A stretch of 64,000 bases of DNA from Microvelia longipes (GCA_018340805.1 JACMZG010001908.1:44080905-44144904); one strand, 5' to 3'. Positions 12,429 through 21,790 are shown, counted from the stretch's first letter. Made by a program: numbers and translations. Notes: generated by a model from the letters alone, not told the origin.

Positions 12429-13428
12429 NNNNNNNNNNNNNNNNNNNNNNNNNNNNNNNNNNNNNNNNNNNNNNNNNNNNNNNNNNNNNNNNNNNNNNNN
12501 NNNNNNNNNNNNNNNNNNNNNNNNNNNNNNNNNNNNNNNNNNNNNNNNNNNNNNNNNNNNNNNNNNNNNNNNNNNNNNNNNNNNNNNNNNNNNNNNNNNN
12601 NNNNNNNNNNNNNNNNNNNNNNNNNNNNNNNNNNNNNNNNNNNNNNNNNNNNNNNNNNNNNNNNNNNNNNNNNNNNNNNNNNNNNNNNNNNNNNNNNNNN
12701 NNNNNNNNNNNNNNNNNNNNNNNNNNNNNNNNNNNNNNNNNNNNNNNNNNNNNNNNNNNNNNNNNNNNNNNNNNNNNNNNNNNNNNNNNNNNNNNNNNNN
12801 NNNNNNNNNNNNNNNNNNNNNNNNNNNNNNNNNNNNNNNNNNNNNNNNNNNNNNNNNNNNNNNNNNNNNNNNNNNNNNNNNNNNNNNNNNNNNNNNNNNN
12901 NNNNNNNNNNNNNNNNNNNNNNNNNNNNNNNNNNNNNNNNNNNNNNNNNNNNNNNNNNNNNNNNNNNNNNNNNNNNNNNNNNNNNNNNNNNNNNNNNNNN
13001 NNNNNNNNNNNNNNNNNNNNNNNNNNNNNNNNNNNNNNNNNNNNNNNNNNNNNNNNNNNNNNNNNNNNNNNNNNNNNNNNNNNNNNNNNNNNNNNNNNNN
13101 NNNNNNNNNNNNNNNNNNNNNNNNNNNNNNNNNNNNNNNNNNNNNNNNNNNNNNNNNNNNNNNNNNNNNNNNNNNNNNNNNNNNNNNNNNNNNNNNNNNN
13201 NNNNNNNNNNNNNNNNNNNNNNNNNNNNNNNNNNNNNNNNNNNNNNNNNNNNNNNNNNNNNNNNNNNNNNNNNNNNNNNNNNNNNNNNNNNNNNNNNNNN
13301 NNNNNNNNNNNNNNNNNNNNNNNNNNNNNNNNNNNNNNNNNNNNNNNNNNNNNNNNNNNNNNNNNNNNNNNNNNNNNNNNNNNNNNNNNNNNNNNNNNNN
13401 NNNNNNNNNNNNNNNNNNNNNNNNNNNN
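12429..13428. other. Assembly gap, exactly 1000 N
   Basis: A round 1000-base run of N is a scaffolding placeholder, not a measured distance. The 107-codon and 693-codon open frames that appear to cross it are artefacts. Confidence 0.97.
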
Positions 13429-13463
13429 TATATATATATTATATATATATATATGTGTGTATA
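13429..13463. repeat. AT/GT microsatellite flank and GTATA target copy
   Basis: TA repeats then TGTGTGTATA, matching the flank just before copy A at 7460-7518. The last five bases GTATA (13459-13463) recur directly after the 3' LTR (21360-21364) and are the target-site duplication. Confidence 0.8.
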
Positions 13464-14351
13464 TGTTCCGGCCTTATTGTGGCCTGCACATATTTATTTT
13501 ATGTTATAGTAATGCCCCACCTTAATTAATATTATGCACCCCTATTAGGGTTATTTAGGTTTATATGAATTGCGCTTATACGAATTTGTTAGTTTAGACC
13601 CGCGCCACATTTGGGTATTGATGGTTTAGTATCTCGATTTACTACTCTCAACTCCAGAATCGAATGCTGCATCTTTCTGATCACTTTTTAGTTAAAGCTA
13701 TGATGTCTTACAAGAGTTCATCTGGAAGCATAAACTTCGCCCTCAAGTATTTTTTATGAATATTTTACCCGTTATAGAACCCTCAGCGCTCTACGTTTAG
13801 ACCTACTCTGAAGTTGGTAACACTGTCGAAAGGGCAGTTAATGTTCCAAATCTGCGAGATTTGGTGTGTGTGATAAGCCAACAAGTTAAGTGTGGACGTC
13901 CTAAGTTTTTATTAAGTTATTTAACATTCTTGAGGCCTCACATTACCATATTCAGCTATTTACATCCCACGTAGCCGGCAAGACGGTACAAACTACGTCC
14001 TACGTTTAGGGAGCCATCAGGGACTTAGAATTCAGCATCTCAAGTACAGCTAAGTACCCTCAGCTAACGACTTCGCTAAAGTCATATTATTATGCTAGCT
14101 AGCCCAGTTAGGGGACCACAGCTTCATCTAGGTTGTTTAATATAGTATAATTCATTATCAATATCAGGTACCTTTCAGTTACTCTTATTATAGTCTTGCG
14201 AGCTTATTTAAGCATTATTTTAAGCATAAATACTTTTGTAAAGGCGTGCATAATTACATGTATTCACTTTATTATAGTTTATCTTTATTTAACCCCCCTA
14301 GGCTATCTATCTACATATATCGCTAAGAAATACAGTCCTCATTCAGCTATC

Positions 14352-16008
14352 TTATAAGAAATGCTGATAGGGTACTCAGATGGTCTATTGAAAATTGTTT
14401 ACCATTAAACTTACTTAAGTGCCAAAGTATATCATTTTACAGAATTAAAGATCCTATTGTATTTCAATATAGTTTAAATAATGTAAATTTAAAATCTGTA
14501 ACAGAAGCTAGAGATCTGGGTATAATATTTGATTATAAACTTACCTTTGATGCCCATATCAATTGTATTGTTTCTAAATCTATGAAGTTGCTAGGATTTA
14601 TAATTAGAACAACCAAATATTTTAAAATGTAAACTCTTTAAAAACTCTCTTTGTCTCTTTAGTGCGATCTCAACTGGAGTTTAATTCTATTATTTGGTCC
14701 CCAATTTATAAAGTTTATGGTGAGGCACTGGAAAGAGTACAGAGAAAGTTTCTGAGATACGTAAATTATAAATTAGGTAATTCCATTGAAACAATAGATT
14801 ACCCATCATTATACTCTCTTCTTAACCTCACTACCTTGTCGTCTAGAAGAATTGCTGCTTCTTTAACTACACTACATAAAATCATTAATAACAAAATAGA
14901 CTGTCCTCAGATTTTATCCTTAATACAATTTCATGTCCCCCAAGTCAATACCAGACACCCTTTGCTTTTTTCACACTAACTTTCACTATTCAAACTACGC
15001 TAAATATTCCCCATAGAAAAAATGCATTACCTAGCTAATTTATATGATTTAGATTATTCCTGTTGCTCGATAAGAAGTATTAAAAATGCTTTTATAACTA
15101 ATTTTGCATAAGTAATCATTGTTTTATGTTGTTAAATAAGATTATATTTTAAATGCAACTGATTTTAAGCAAATTAAAGTCACTTTTTATATCTTTATAA
15201 TTTTTTTTCTCTTTTCATGTTTTTTTCTAATGTTTAAAATAATGTTTTAAATTAATTTTTTGTTTTTAACTATTGGCTAATTAATAACTTTTTATATTTG
15301 AAATAATAATACAACATTATAGGGTTATTCATATCATATTATTTCAGATACAATTGATCAGATACCTTAGTATCTAAAAATATTATTCAAGTATGTCAGT
15401 AAAAGTAAAATAAAATAAAATTATTCAAGTATGTTGTAATATATGTATATATGTGTATGTTGTATTGTATATATATGTATGTGTGTATGTATATGTAATA
15501 TATATATATATATATATGTGTATGTATGTGTAAATATGTGTGTGTATGTATGTGTATGTGTGTGTATATGTATGTATGTATGTGTATGTATGTATATGTG
15601 TGTGTATGTATGTATGTGTATATATATACCTTTCTTTGTTTTTGCTTTTTTTTAAAATTAATATTTACATTTTTTATTAATATTATACATCTCTCTCGTT
15701 ATATTTTAATACAGAGTGATCAATGATTGATATCTTGTGATATTACTTATAATAATTTTAGTATTTATGGTTTTTTTTTCTTTCCTTTTAGAATTCTATT
15801 TTAATTGTTTCAAATATATTTCTGTTATATGTACTAAAAACTGTACCTACTTATAATTAGTTTATTATTGTTAGTTTAAACTTATAGTTATATCATTTTT
15901 AATGTTCCTTTTTAATTTATTTTCTTTTTTAGTCTTTACCTTTTATAAATGTTGTAAAAGGCTTGTAAAAAGCCGTTTATGTTATAAATAAATAAATAAA
16001 TAAATAAA
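14352..16008 (+). mobile_element. 5'-truncated non-LTR retrotransposon nested in LTR (copy B)
   Basis: Bounded by TATC at 14348-14351 and 16009-16012; ends in TAAA repeats. About 1.66 kb, with coding remnant 14357-15111 and a 3' region holding a TATG/TG microsatellite (15430-15625). Confidence 0.85.
14357..15111 (+). pseudogene. Reverse transcriptase C-terminal remnant (copy B)
   Basis: Starts inside the palm-thumb boundary (DRVLRWSIENCLPLN) and runs through DLGIIFDYKLTF, SLVRSQLEFNSIIWSP and ERVQRKFLRYV to a natural TAA at 15109-15111. This is the C-terminal part of a Jockey/CR1-type non-LTR reverse transcriptase. The frame shifts near 14626 (one A short compared with copy A) and near 14970. 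The longest open piece is 14662-14979. Non-functional: no endonuclease, no catalytic aspartates. Confidence 0.78.
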
Positions 16009-16072
16009 TATCCATTTCATAAGTTTGGTGAGCCGGTGCACTTATTGCAAGTCACTCTCACGGCTTAACATT

Positions 16073-16094
16073 TGGTCCAAGTCGAGCCGGATTC
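16073..16094 (+). promoter_or_regulatory. Primer binding site, tRNA-Tyr-like but imperfect
   Basis: TGGTCC, three bases AAG, then TCGAGCCGGATTC. Complementary to the 3' end of a eukaryotic tRNA-Tyr (…GAATCCGGCTCGAAGGACCA) except that AAG stands where one base is expected. It starts two bases after the LTR, the normal place. The tRNA identity comes from memory of the conserved tRNA-Tyr 3' end and should be checked. Confidence 0.55.
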
Positions 16095-16415
16095 TTTGGT
16101 CCGTCTTTGATAGCTCAGCGACCATAGCATATGGTCTCCTTTCATTTCTTTGGTACCGCCTATCTTTACCTTTAGAGTCAGTGGCATTTTTTTGGAAACA
16201 ATCTAATGAAAATACATTTTATTTACAAAATATTGTTTAATTATAAATGTACACACATTATTTTAACTATAATTTAATATATTTATTCTATAAATTACAA
16301 CACAAGACACAATTCAGTCACTTATCACTTCATAAGTTACCTGCACAAGTTACCTATTTATTTTCGTTACGTTATTATTTCACAGCTTATTTATTTGTTA
16401 CTTAACGTTAAATTT

Positions 16416-17015
16416 ATGTTATTTAATGATGTTACTTACTGTTACTTAACTATTTATTTCGTTATTATTTATTTAAATAATTTATTTATCACTTTGTGTT
16501 GTCCTTGTTATCTTGTACAAAAGTTAGCAGCCTTTAACTTTAGATATCCTGGAATAATCTCGTCTTTAGTTATTTCTAGTAATCATAAGGTGAAGATTAT
16601 TAATTTAGCAACGTATTCGCACTACTTTACCTCCAAAAATTCTGATTTTCTGGCCAAAAACTGTAATTTATTGGAAGGTAAACAAAGAAAATCTGTCCTT
16701 GAGAGAAAACTGACTTTTCTTCACGGGGAAAACTGTTTAGCTAATACTATCCAGGTTTATTTGTCTACAGCAACACGCAGCAGCGCTACTGGTTTAATCT
16801 ATATAGTCCAGTTATTATTAAGTAACAACTTAAACTTTCGAAACTTTTATCGCTTTAATTTTGTGATATTTTGTGTAGGATTATTATTGTTATTGCTATT
16901 TATTATCTGTGTCCTTGTCTCTCTTTCTGTGTGCACATTGTTTCCTAATCTTTATTTATTTATCTGTTTAGCTCTCTTATATTCTCATCATGGACTGTTC
17001 CAGCTTACAACTTGA
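16416..17015 (+). CDS. Possible upstream overlapping ORF in the LTR element leader
   Basis: From the first ATG (16416) the frame stays open for about 200 codons in AT-rich sequence, then overlaps the start of the main ORF by 26 bases in another frame. No family recognised. The predicted product has a hydrophobic N-terminal stretch and a strongly hydrophobic segment near residues 150-190 (VIFCVGLLLLLLFIICVLV), suggesting membrane insertion if translated. In copy A an indel shortens it to about 150 codons, which argues against strong constraint. It could simply be T-rich leader with few stops. It is a candidate, not an established gene. Confidence 0.25.
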   Translation: MLFNDVTYCYLTIYFVIIYLNNLFITLCCPCYLVQKLAAFNFRYPGIISSLVISSNHKVKIINLATYSHYFTSKNSDFLAKNCNLLEGKQRKSVLERKLTFLHGENCLANTIQVYLSTATRSSATGLIYIVQLLLSNNLNFRNFYRFNFVIFCVGLLLLLLFIICVLVSLSVCTLFPNLYLFICLALLYSHHGLFQLTT

Positions 17016-17391
17016 ACTTTCCTCTTACCTTCAGAAATTAGAAGATCTTTTCGATGAAGTTTCTAATTTTGAAGCGACTTCCAAGCCTAACCTGCGATAC
17101 TTCAGGTCTAGTTCAGAAACAGCGCGGGAATTATTCTTTCAGGGGTTTGATATTTATTTCGATGAACTCCTTTGTAAACTAAGAGTATCAGATATTCCCC
17201 CTTCTATAAAATCACAGCGTGATAGAGCTAAACATCTCATGTATACAATAGCATCCCTAGAGTTTAAGTATTTCGATATTTCTCTTGATTACTATTCTAA
17301 GCCACGTTTAGGTACCATTTACGGTAGTAAAACTACTACTCGCTCTCGCCACTCGGTTAAAAAACCATTGGTTGTTAAACCATCGATTTGA
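16990..17391 (+). CDS. LTR element main ORF, N-terminal part (gag-position protein)
   Basis: ATG at 16990 opens a 133-codon frame ending at TGA 17389-17391. The next codons continue in the same frame to 20046, and copy A has CGA at this position, so the stop is probably a CpG-to-TpG mutation or, less likely, a readthrough stop. The predicted N-terminal region is helical and acidic/leucine-rich (SSLQLELSSYLQKLEDLFDE), followed by a basic tail with RSRHSVKK. By position it would be gag-like, but I see no zinc knuckle or known capsid motif. Function unknown. Confidence 0.6.
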   Translation: MDCSSLQLELSSYLQKLEDLFDEVSNFEATSKPNLRYFRSSSETARELFFQGFDIYFDELLCKLRVSDIPPSIKSQRDRAKHLMYTIASLEFKYFDISLDYYSKPRLGTIYGSKTTTRSRHSVKKPLVVKPSI

Positions 17392-20046
17392 CAGTCACCT
17401 AAACTTAATTTGAGTGACCCCAAAGACACCACTAGTGTCCCGCATACTCCTCAGTGTCCTCAGTCTGACCTGAGTGAATCTTCGATTTCAGGACGTCCAC
17501 CATCACAGCCCACTGTGCTGTTAGAGAGTGAGCCATCTCATATTGCTCCTCTTGCGACTTGTACCTCTGATTCGCATAATCAAGTACAACAGAGCTCTGA
17601 ACTTACTAGTCAGACTCTTCCTCATTCTGGTATCCAGACACCTGAAGCTGGTCTCAATATCCAGTCTTCACTCGTTAGAACTGACTCTAATCAGTTCACT
17701 ATCGCTACCACTGATCCTACAAATCAGTTGTATATCATTGATGCTGATCTTACAAATCAGTCATCTTTGGTTCGCTATGGTTCTCATAACCAACTACTTT
17801 CGAAAGAAGCTGGTCCTAGTATCCAGACTTCATATTATGGTCGAACTGACTCACCAATTCAGTTCGTCTTTTCAAAAACTGATTCTCAAAATCAGACCTT
17901 TTCTGAAGATAGTGGTCACAACGTCCACACTTCACAGCTCTCTTCTGATTCTCAAAATCAGAACTCTATAAGCGCCGATGCTGATTCCCATAATCAGTCA
18001 TCTTTAAGCTTTGACTCTGCGCTATCAGATCAAAGCCCTTTGGTTGTTTCTTCTGATGTTATAAATGAAGACAACCTTTCAGCGAATATTCAGGAGAGTA
18101 TTGCCGGCTCTACTGAACTCTTGGACTCTAAGTGTGTCCAAATTGCGAACTCACTTGCTCCTGAGCACAGTGAAAATAAGAATTATGCTCTTATTGATCA
18201 TTCAGCGAATTCCAACCAGCCAGATAAGTTTAAACAAACGTCAATAAAATTGGTTTTTAATGGAGTTTCTAATTACACTGGTATTCTGCCTTTCGATTAT
18301 TTCATGCATGACTTGATTACGTCACCGATTCAGGACAGTAACGTCAGCGCTTCGATTTTGCCTATGAACTTCGATTTCCATCAAAGTTTGAAGCCATGCT
18401 TGCATAATAAGTTTAATAATAACTCTTTCAAATTTAATTTGTGTTCTAGGAAAGTTCGACTTTATAGTGGCGTTAAGTATCCTAGGTGTACTTCATCTCC
18501 ATACGTCTTTGCTAGTAAGCAGCTTATCTATACACGTTATATTGGCTATAAAAATATATCAAAGGATGTCAATACATCAAAATCAATGAACATGGCTTCG
18601 TCGATTTCAGTTTTATCCTGTCCTGAAGCTCAACATAAAACACCAGCTTTTAGTTCTCTTTCTATTAAGCAAAGTGTTGAAAGTGACAGCAACAATTCAC
18701 TTAATTCAGCTTCCTCTGTAAGCTTGTTTCCTTATTATTTTACAGCAGGTCATGCATCTACTAGTACATTCTATGCAATAAATCGCATTCCTTATAATAA
18801 TTTAAATTTTTATAATATGGATACTAGTGTTTCGTATAAACGTCCTCAGTGTTTTTATGTCACTCAGGATGAGACCTATCACTCATATCTGAAACACAGC
18901 GTACTCAACTATTATGATCTTTATAATGATGTTTATGGAACCAGTTTCTTGACTTTATGTCATCTAAGCTTATACCTTTCTGGCTTTGGTTATATCATCA
19001 GCTCTCCTCATGAAACCTTTTCTTGCCTCAACTCTTTTCTTAAGAGATCACGCTCTTCCTTTTCTATTTATGAAAAGTATGTACCAATTCTCGGCTTCTT
19101 ATTCGATCGCCAGTATTATAATAAAATGTCATTATTCGATTTTAATGAACCTTCTGCTATGAATTCGTTGACATGTTTTGATTATTCTTTCTCTAATATT
19201 AAGTTACTACCAAATTATTCCATATGCTCTCTGAAGATGGGTTTATTCAGGGTAGGCGGAATAAAATTCCTCCTTAAGCGATATTACTACTACGAGTGCG
19301 GCTACATTAAGTTTTTTTCAGCGAATCACTGTTATGAGTTCTTTAAACTTACCGCAGATCAGTATGATATCCTCCTGCTTCATCCAGGATCATGTAGTGC
19401 TTATATTTTGAAGAACTGGGCCTCTACGTCTAATAAGCCCCTTCTTCACTGCGAAATTTATTTTTTAAATATTGTGTTTTCTAAATATTCATTTAATCAT
19501 CTCTGCTGTGATCCTAGTCCCTCTATGTTGTTTGTTTATTCTTTGAGTGTGTCTAGTTATTTTTTCACATCAGTTAATTATTTTGAGTTATTGTTAAATA
19601 TTTATTCTATTATTTTTAAAAATATTTATTTTCGACTTAGCTATTATCGCATAGGGTGTAATTATTTATTTAAACGTGTCTGTTATGTTTTTAAACGTTT
19701 AGTAAATGTTGTTTACTTTAACTTCTACATATATCGTTTTATTTTAGAAATTATTTTAATTTCTTTTCATTATTTAGGTTTAGGTCCTGCCACCTATAGT
19801 CATCTAACCAGCATCAGCGCCTCATCAGCTCCAAACTTCCAGTTAGTCTTCAGCCTCGGCTGTTACACCTCGCAACCTTATGTGTATTTTCCTTATTATT
19901 ATTTATTTAGCTACTCTTATCTCTTGATACCAGCTCAAGGAGCCTTGTTTTGTTTCAAGTACTTATGTTTTCCATTATGTTTATGTATTTGTTACTTGAT
20001 GTTTATTTACTTACTAACAACTAATCGTTATAGTTATTTATTATAA
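17392..20046 (+). CDS. LTR element main ORF, remainder; unknown Ser/Asn/Gln-rich protein
   Basis: In frame with 16990-17391 and open for 884 codons to TAA 20046. There is no ATG before 18364, so it is not an independent gene; it belongs to the upstream start. Three zones are visible. About 17410-18060 is Ser/Thr/Asn/Gln-rich with a degenerate repeat of the type (T/S/A)D-x-x-N-Q (TDSNQ, TDPTNQ, ADLTNQ, SDSQNQ, ADSHNQ) every 15-17 residues. About 18060-19440 is mixed sequence with many Tyr and Cys. About 19440-20046 is very rich in Phe, Tyr, Leu and Ile, with several membrane-like segments. No reverse transcriptase, protease or integrase signature was found. So long an open frame in AT-rich DNA is very unlikely by chance. 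Confidence 0.65.
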   Translation, partial: QSPKLNLSDPKDTTSVPHTPQCPQSDLSESSISGRPPSQPTVLLESEPSHIAPLATCTSDSHNQVQQSSELTSQTLPHSGIQTPEAGLNIQSSLVRTDSNQFTIATTDPTNQLYIIDADLTNQSSLVRYGSHNQLLSKEAGPSIQTSYYGRTDSPIQFVFSKTDSQNQTFSEDSGHNVHTSQLSSDSQNQNSISADADSHNQSSLSFDSALSDQSPLVVSSDVINEDNLSANIQESIAGSTELLDSKCVQIANSLAPEHSENKNYALIDHSANSNQPDKFKQTSIKLVFNGVSNYTGILPFDYFMHDLITSPIQDSNVSASILPMNFDFHQSLKPCLHNKFNNNSFKFNLCSRKVRLYSGVKYPRCTSSPYVFASKQLIYTRYIGYKNISKDVNTSKSMNMASSISVLSCPEAQHKTPAFSSLSIKQSVESDSNNSLNSASSVSLFPYYFTAGHASTSTFYAINRIPYNNLNFYNMDTSVSYKRPQCFYVTQDETYHSYLKHSVLNYYDLYNDVYGTSFLTLCHLSLYLSGFGYIISSPHETFSCLNSFLKRSRSSFSIYEKYVPILGFLFDRQYYNKMSLFDFNEPSAMNSLTCFDYSFSNIKLLPNYSICSLKMGLFRVGGIKFLLKRYYYYECGYIKFFSANHCYEFFKLTADQYDILLLHPGSCSAYILKNWASTSNKPLLHCEIYFLNIVFSKYSFNHLCCDPSPSMLFVYSLSVSSYFFTSVNYFELLLNIYSIIFKNIYFRLSYYRIGCNYLFKRVCYVFKRLVNVVYFNFYIYRFILEIILISFHYLGLGPATYSHLTSISASSAPNFQLVFSLGCYTSQPYVYFPYYYLFSYSYLLIPAQGALFCFKYLCFPLCLCICYLMFIYLLTTNRYSYLL

Positions 20047-20391
20047 ATAATTTACTTTTTCTAACCTCTTTGTGTTGTCTCATTATCACTAATAATTTAT
20101 TTATAGGTCCTTTTGTGACCATATTTATTCGCTCAAGCTATTATAATGCATTTTTCTGTTTTGATTTTCTTATAAATTCGATTAAGTATATATTTAATTT
20201 ATTATCTAGTAAATACAAGTATTATTTAGATTTATACGCTTATAATGTATATTTAAATATGCTTAACATCTCTCACACTTATTATAGGATTAGTGTCCCT
20301 TTGTTCAAGCAGCCATTTTTACTTAAATTTTGCTCAATGCCACGTTAAATTTACGATTTTATGTGCTTTCCCTAGTTTAAACATACTGTTT
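20047..20391 (+). other. 3' untranslated part of LTR element interior
   Basis: AT-rich, between the main ORF stop and the purine tract. A 92-codon open frame at 20070-20348 begins without a convincing start and matches nothing I know; treated as non-coding. Confidence 0.5.
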
Positions 20392-20406
20392 AAGGTAGGC
20401 GGATTA
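20392..20406 (+). promoter_or_regulatory. Purine-rich tract before the 3' LTR
   Basis: AAGGTAGGCGGATTA directly precedes the 3' LTR, in the place of the polypurine tract that primes plus-strand synthesis. It is interrupted by pyrimidines, so weaker than usual. Confidence 0.5.
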
Positions 20407-21359
20407 TGTTCCGGCCTTATTGTGGCCTGCACATATTTATTTTATGTTATAGTAATGCCCCACCTTAATTAATATTATGCACCCCTATTAGGGTTATTTA
20501 GGTTTATATGAATTGCGCCTTATACGAATTTGTTAGTTTAGACCCGCGCCACATTTGGGTATTGATGGTTTAGTATCTCGATTTACTACTCTCAACCTCC
20601 AGAATCGAATGCTGCATCTTTCTGATCACTTTTTAGTTAAAGCTATGATGTCTTACAAGAGTTCATCTGGAAGCATAAACTTCGCCCTCAAGTATTTTTA
20701 TGAATATTTTACCCGTTTATAGAACCCTCAGCGCTCTACGTTTAGACCTACTCTGAAGTTGGTAACACTGTCGAAAGGGCAGTTAATGTTCCAAATCTGC
20801 GAGATTTGGTGTGTGTGATAAGCCAACAAGTTAAGTGTGGACGTCCTAAGTTTTTTATTAAGTTATTTAACATCATCTTGAGGCCTCACATTACCATATT
20901 CAGCTATTTACATCCCACGTAGCCGGCAAGACGGTACAAACTACGTCCTACGTTTAGGGAGCCATCAGGGACTTAGAATTCAGCATCTCAAGTACAGCTA
21001 AGTACCCTCAGCTAACGACTTCACTAAAGTCATATTATTTATGCTAGCTAGCCGAGTTAGGGGACCTCAGCTTCATCTAGGTTATTTAATATAGTATAAT
21101 TCATTATCAATATCAGGTACCTTTTCAGTTACTCTTATTATAGTCTTGCGAGCTTATTTAAGCATTATTTTAAGCATAAATACTTTTGTAAAGGCGTGCA
21201 TAATTACATGTATTCACTTTATTATAGTTTATCTTTATTTAACCCCCCTAGGCTATCTATCTACATATATCGCTAAGAAATACAGTCCTCATTCAGCTAT
21301 CCATTTCATAAGTTTGGTGAGCCGGTGCACTTATTGCAAGTCACTCTCACGGCTTAACA
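20407..21359 (+). repeat. 3' LTR, uninterrupted, 953 bp
   Basis: Starts TGTTCCGGCC and ends GGCTTAACA, followed by GTATA (21360-21364). At 21290-21312 the sequence runs straight across the site where the two 5' LTR copies carry the non-LTR insertion, so it preserves the empty target. Confidence 0.9.
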
Positions 21360-21389
21360 GTATATATGTATGTATGTTTGTGTAAAAAA

Positions 21390-21495
21390 ATAAAAATAAT
21401 TAAGGAATGAAATATTAAAATAAAATATTAATATACAGAAAGAAAAATGTAATTATTTTATTATTTTTCGCATGTCAACATAATGTTATGCTTTG

Positions 21496-21529
<34 letters not shown>

Positions 21530-21790
21530 TATTGTTAATTGCATTAAACAGAATTAGACTCAACATAATTATTATTCTCTTTAAAAAAATATAAATAAAT
21601 CAATATACTAAATGTTGTAGATAAGCAACTCGATTCAACCCTGCTTGGGTTTCCACGCAGGGTTACAAATACATTTGCAAAATTGTATTCTATTAAACTT
21701 TAAATTAAGTTATTTGTATTATGTATATTTATCTTGTATTTTGCAATAAATGGATTATTACTATTATTTTTATTATAATTCTTCGTAAAA
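21390..21790 (+). mobile_element. 3' end of a non-LTR retrotransposon
   Basis: Contains a perfect 8-bp stem (AACCCTGC at 21637-21644, GCAGGGTT at 21657-21664) with a 12-base loop, then AT-rich sequence, an AATAAA-like signal and an ATTATT-type tail at 21751-21780. This arrangement is typical of insect non-LTR 3' untranslated regions. No coding remnant is visible. A 30-base T run at 21499-21524 lies inside. Confidence 0.45.

Larger units (their letters stand above)
13464..16070 (+). repeat. 5' LTR of copy B, interrupted
   Basis: Same sequence as 20407-21359 except for the nested insertion at 14352-16008 and a handful of substitutions. Begins with an inverted pair GGCC-TTATTGT-GGCC. Confidence 0.88.
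13464..21359 (+). mobile_element. Complete LTR element of unassigned family, no recognisable pol
   Basis: Direct LTRs (TG...CA), a 5-bp target duplication GTATA on both sides, a TGG-starting primer site straight after the 5' LTR and a purine-rich tract before the 3' LTR define a classical LTR retroelement. The internal region (16071-20406, about 4.3 kb) has one main frame of about 1018 codons and no visible reverse transcriptase, protease, RNase H or integrase on either strand. It is therefore probably non-autonomous, mobilised by a relative that supplies pol. The 5-bp duplication fits BEL/Pao, Ty3 or Copia; family is open. Confidence 0.88.

Noticed and set aside
11428..13509. Apparent 693-codon frame crossing the N run
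   Set aside because: The gap length is arbitrary; the frame after it is translated microsatellite and LTR sequence.
17528..18247. Secondary frames of 147 and 60 codons inside the LTR element ORF
   Set aside because: They lie in a second frame of the long ORF; their apparent conservation in copy A simply follows DNA identity.
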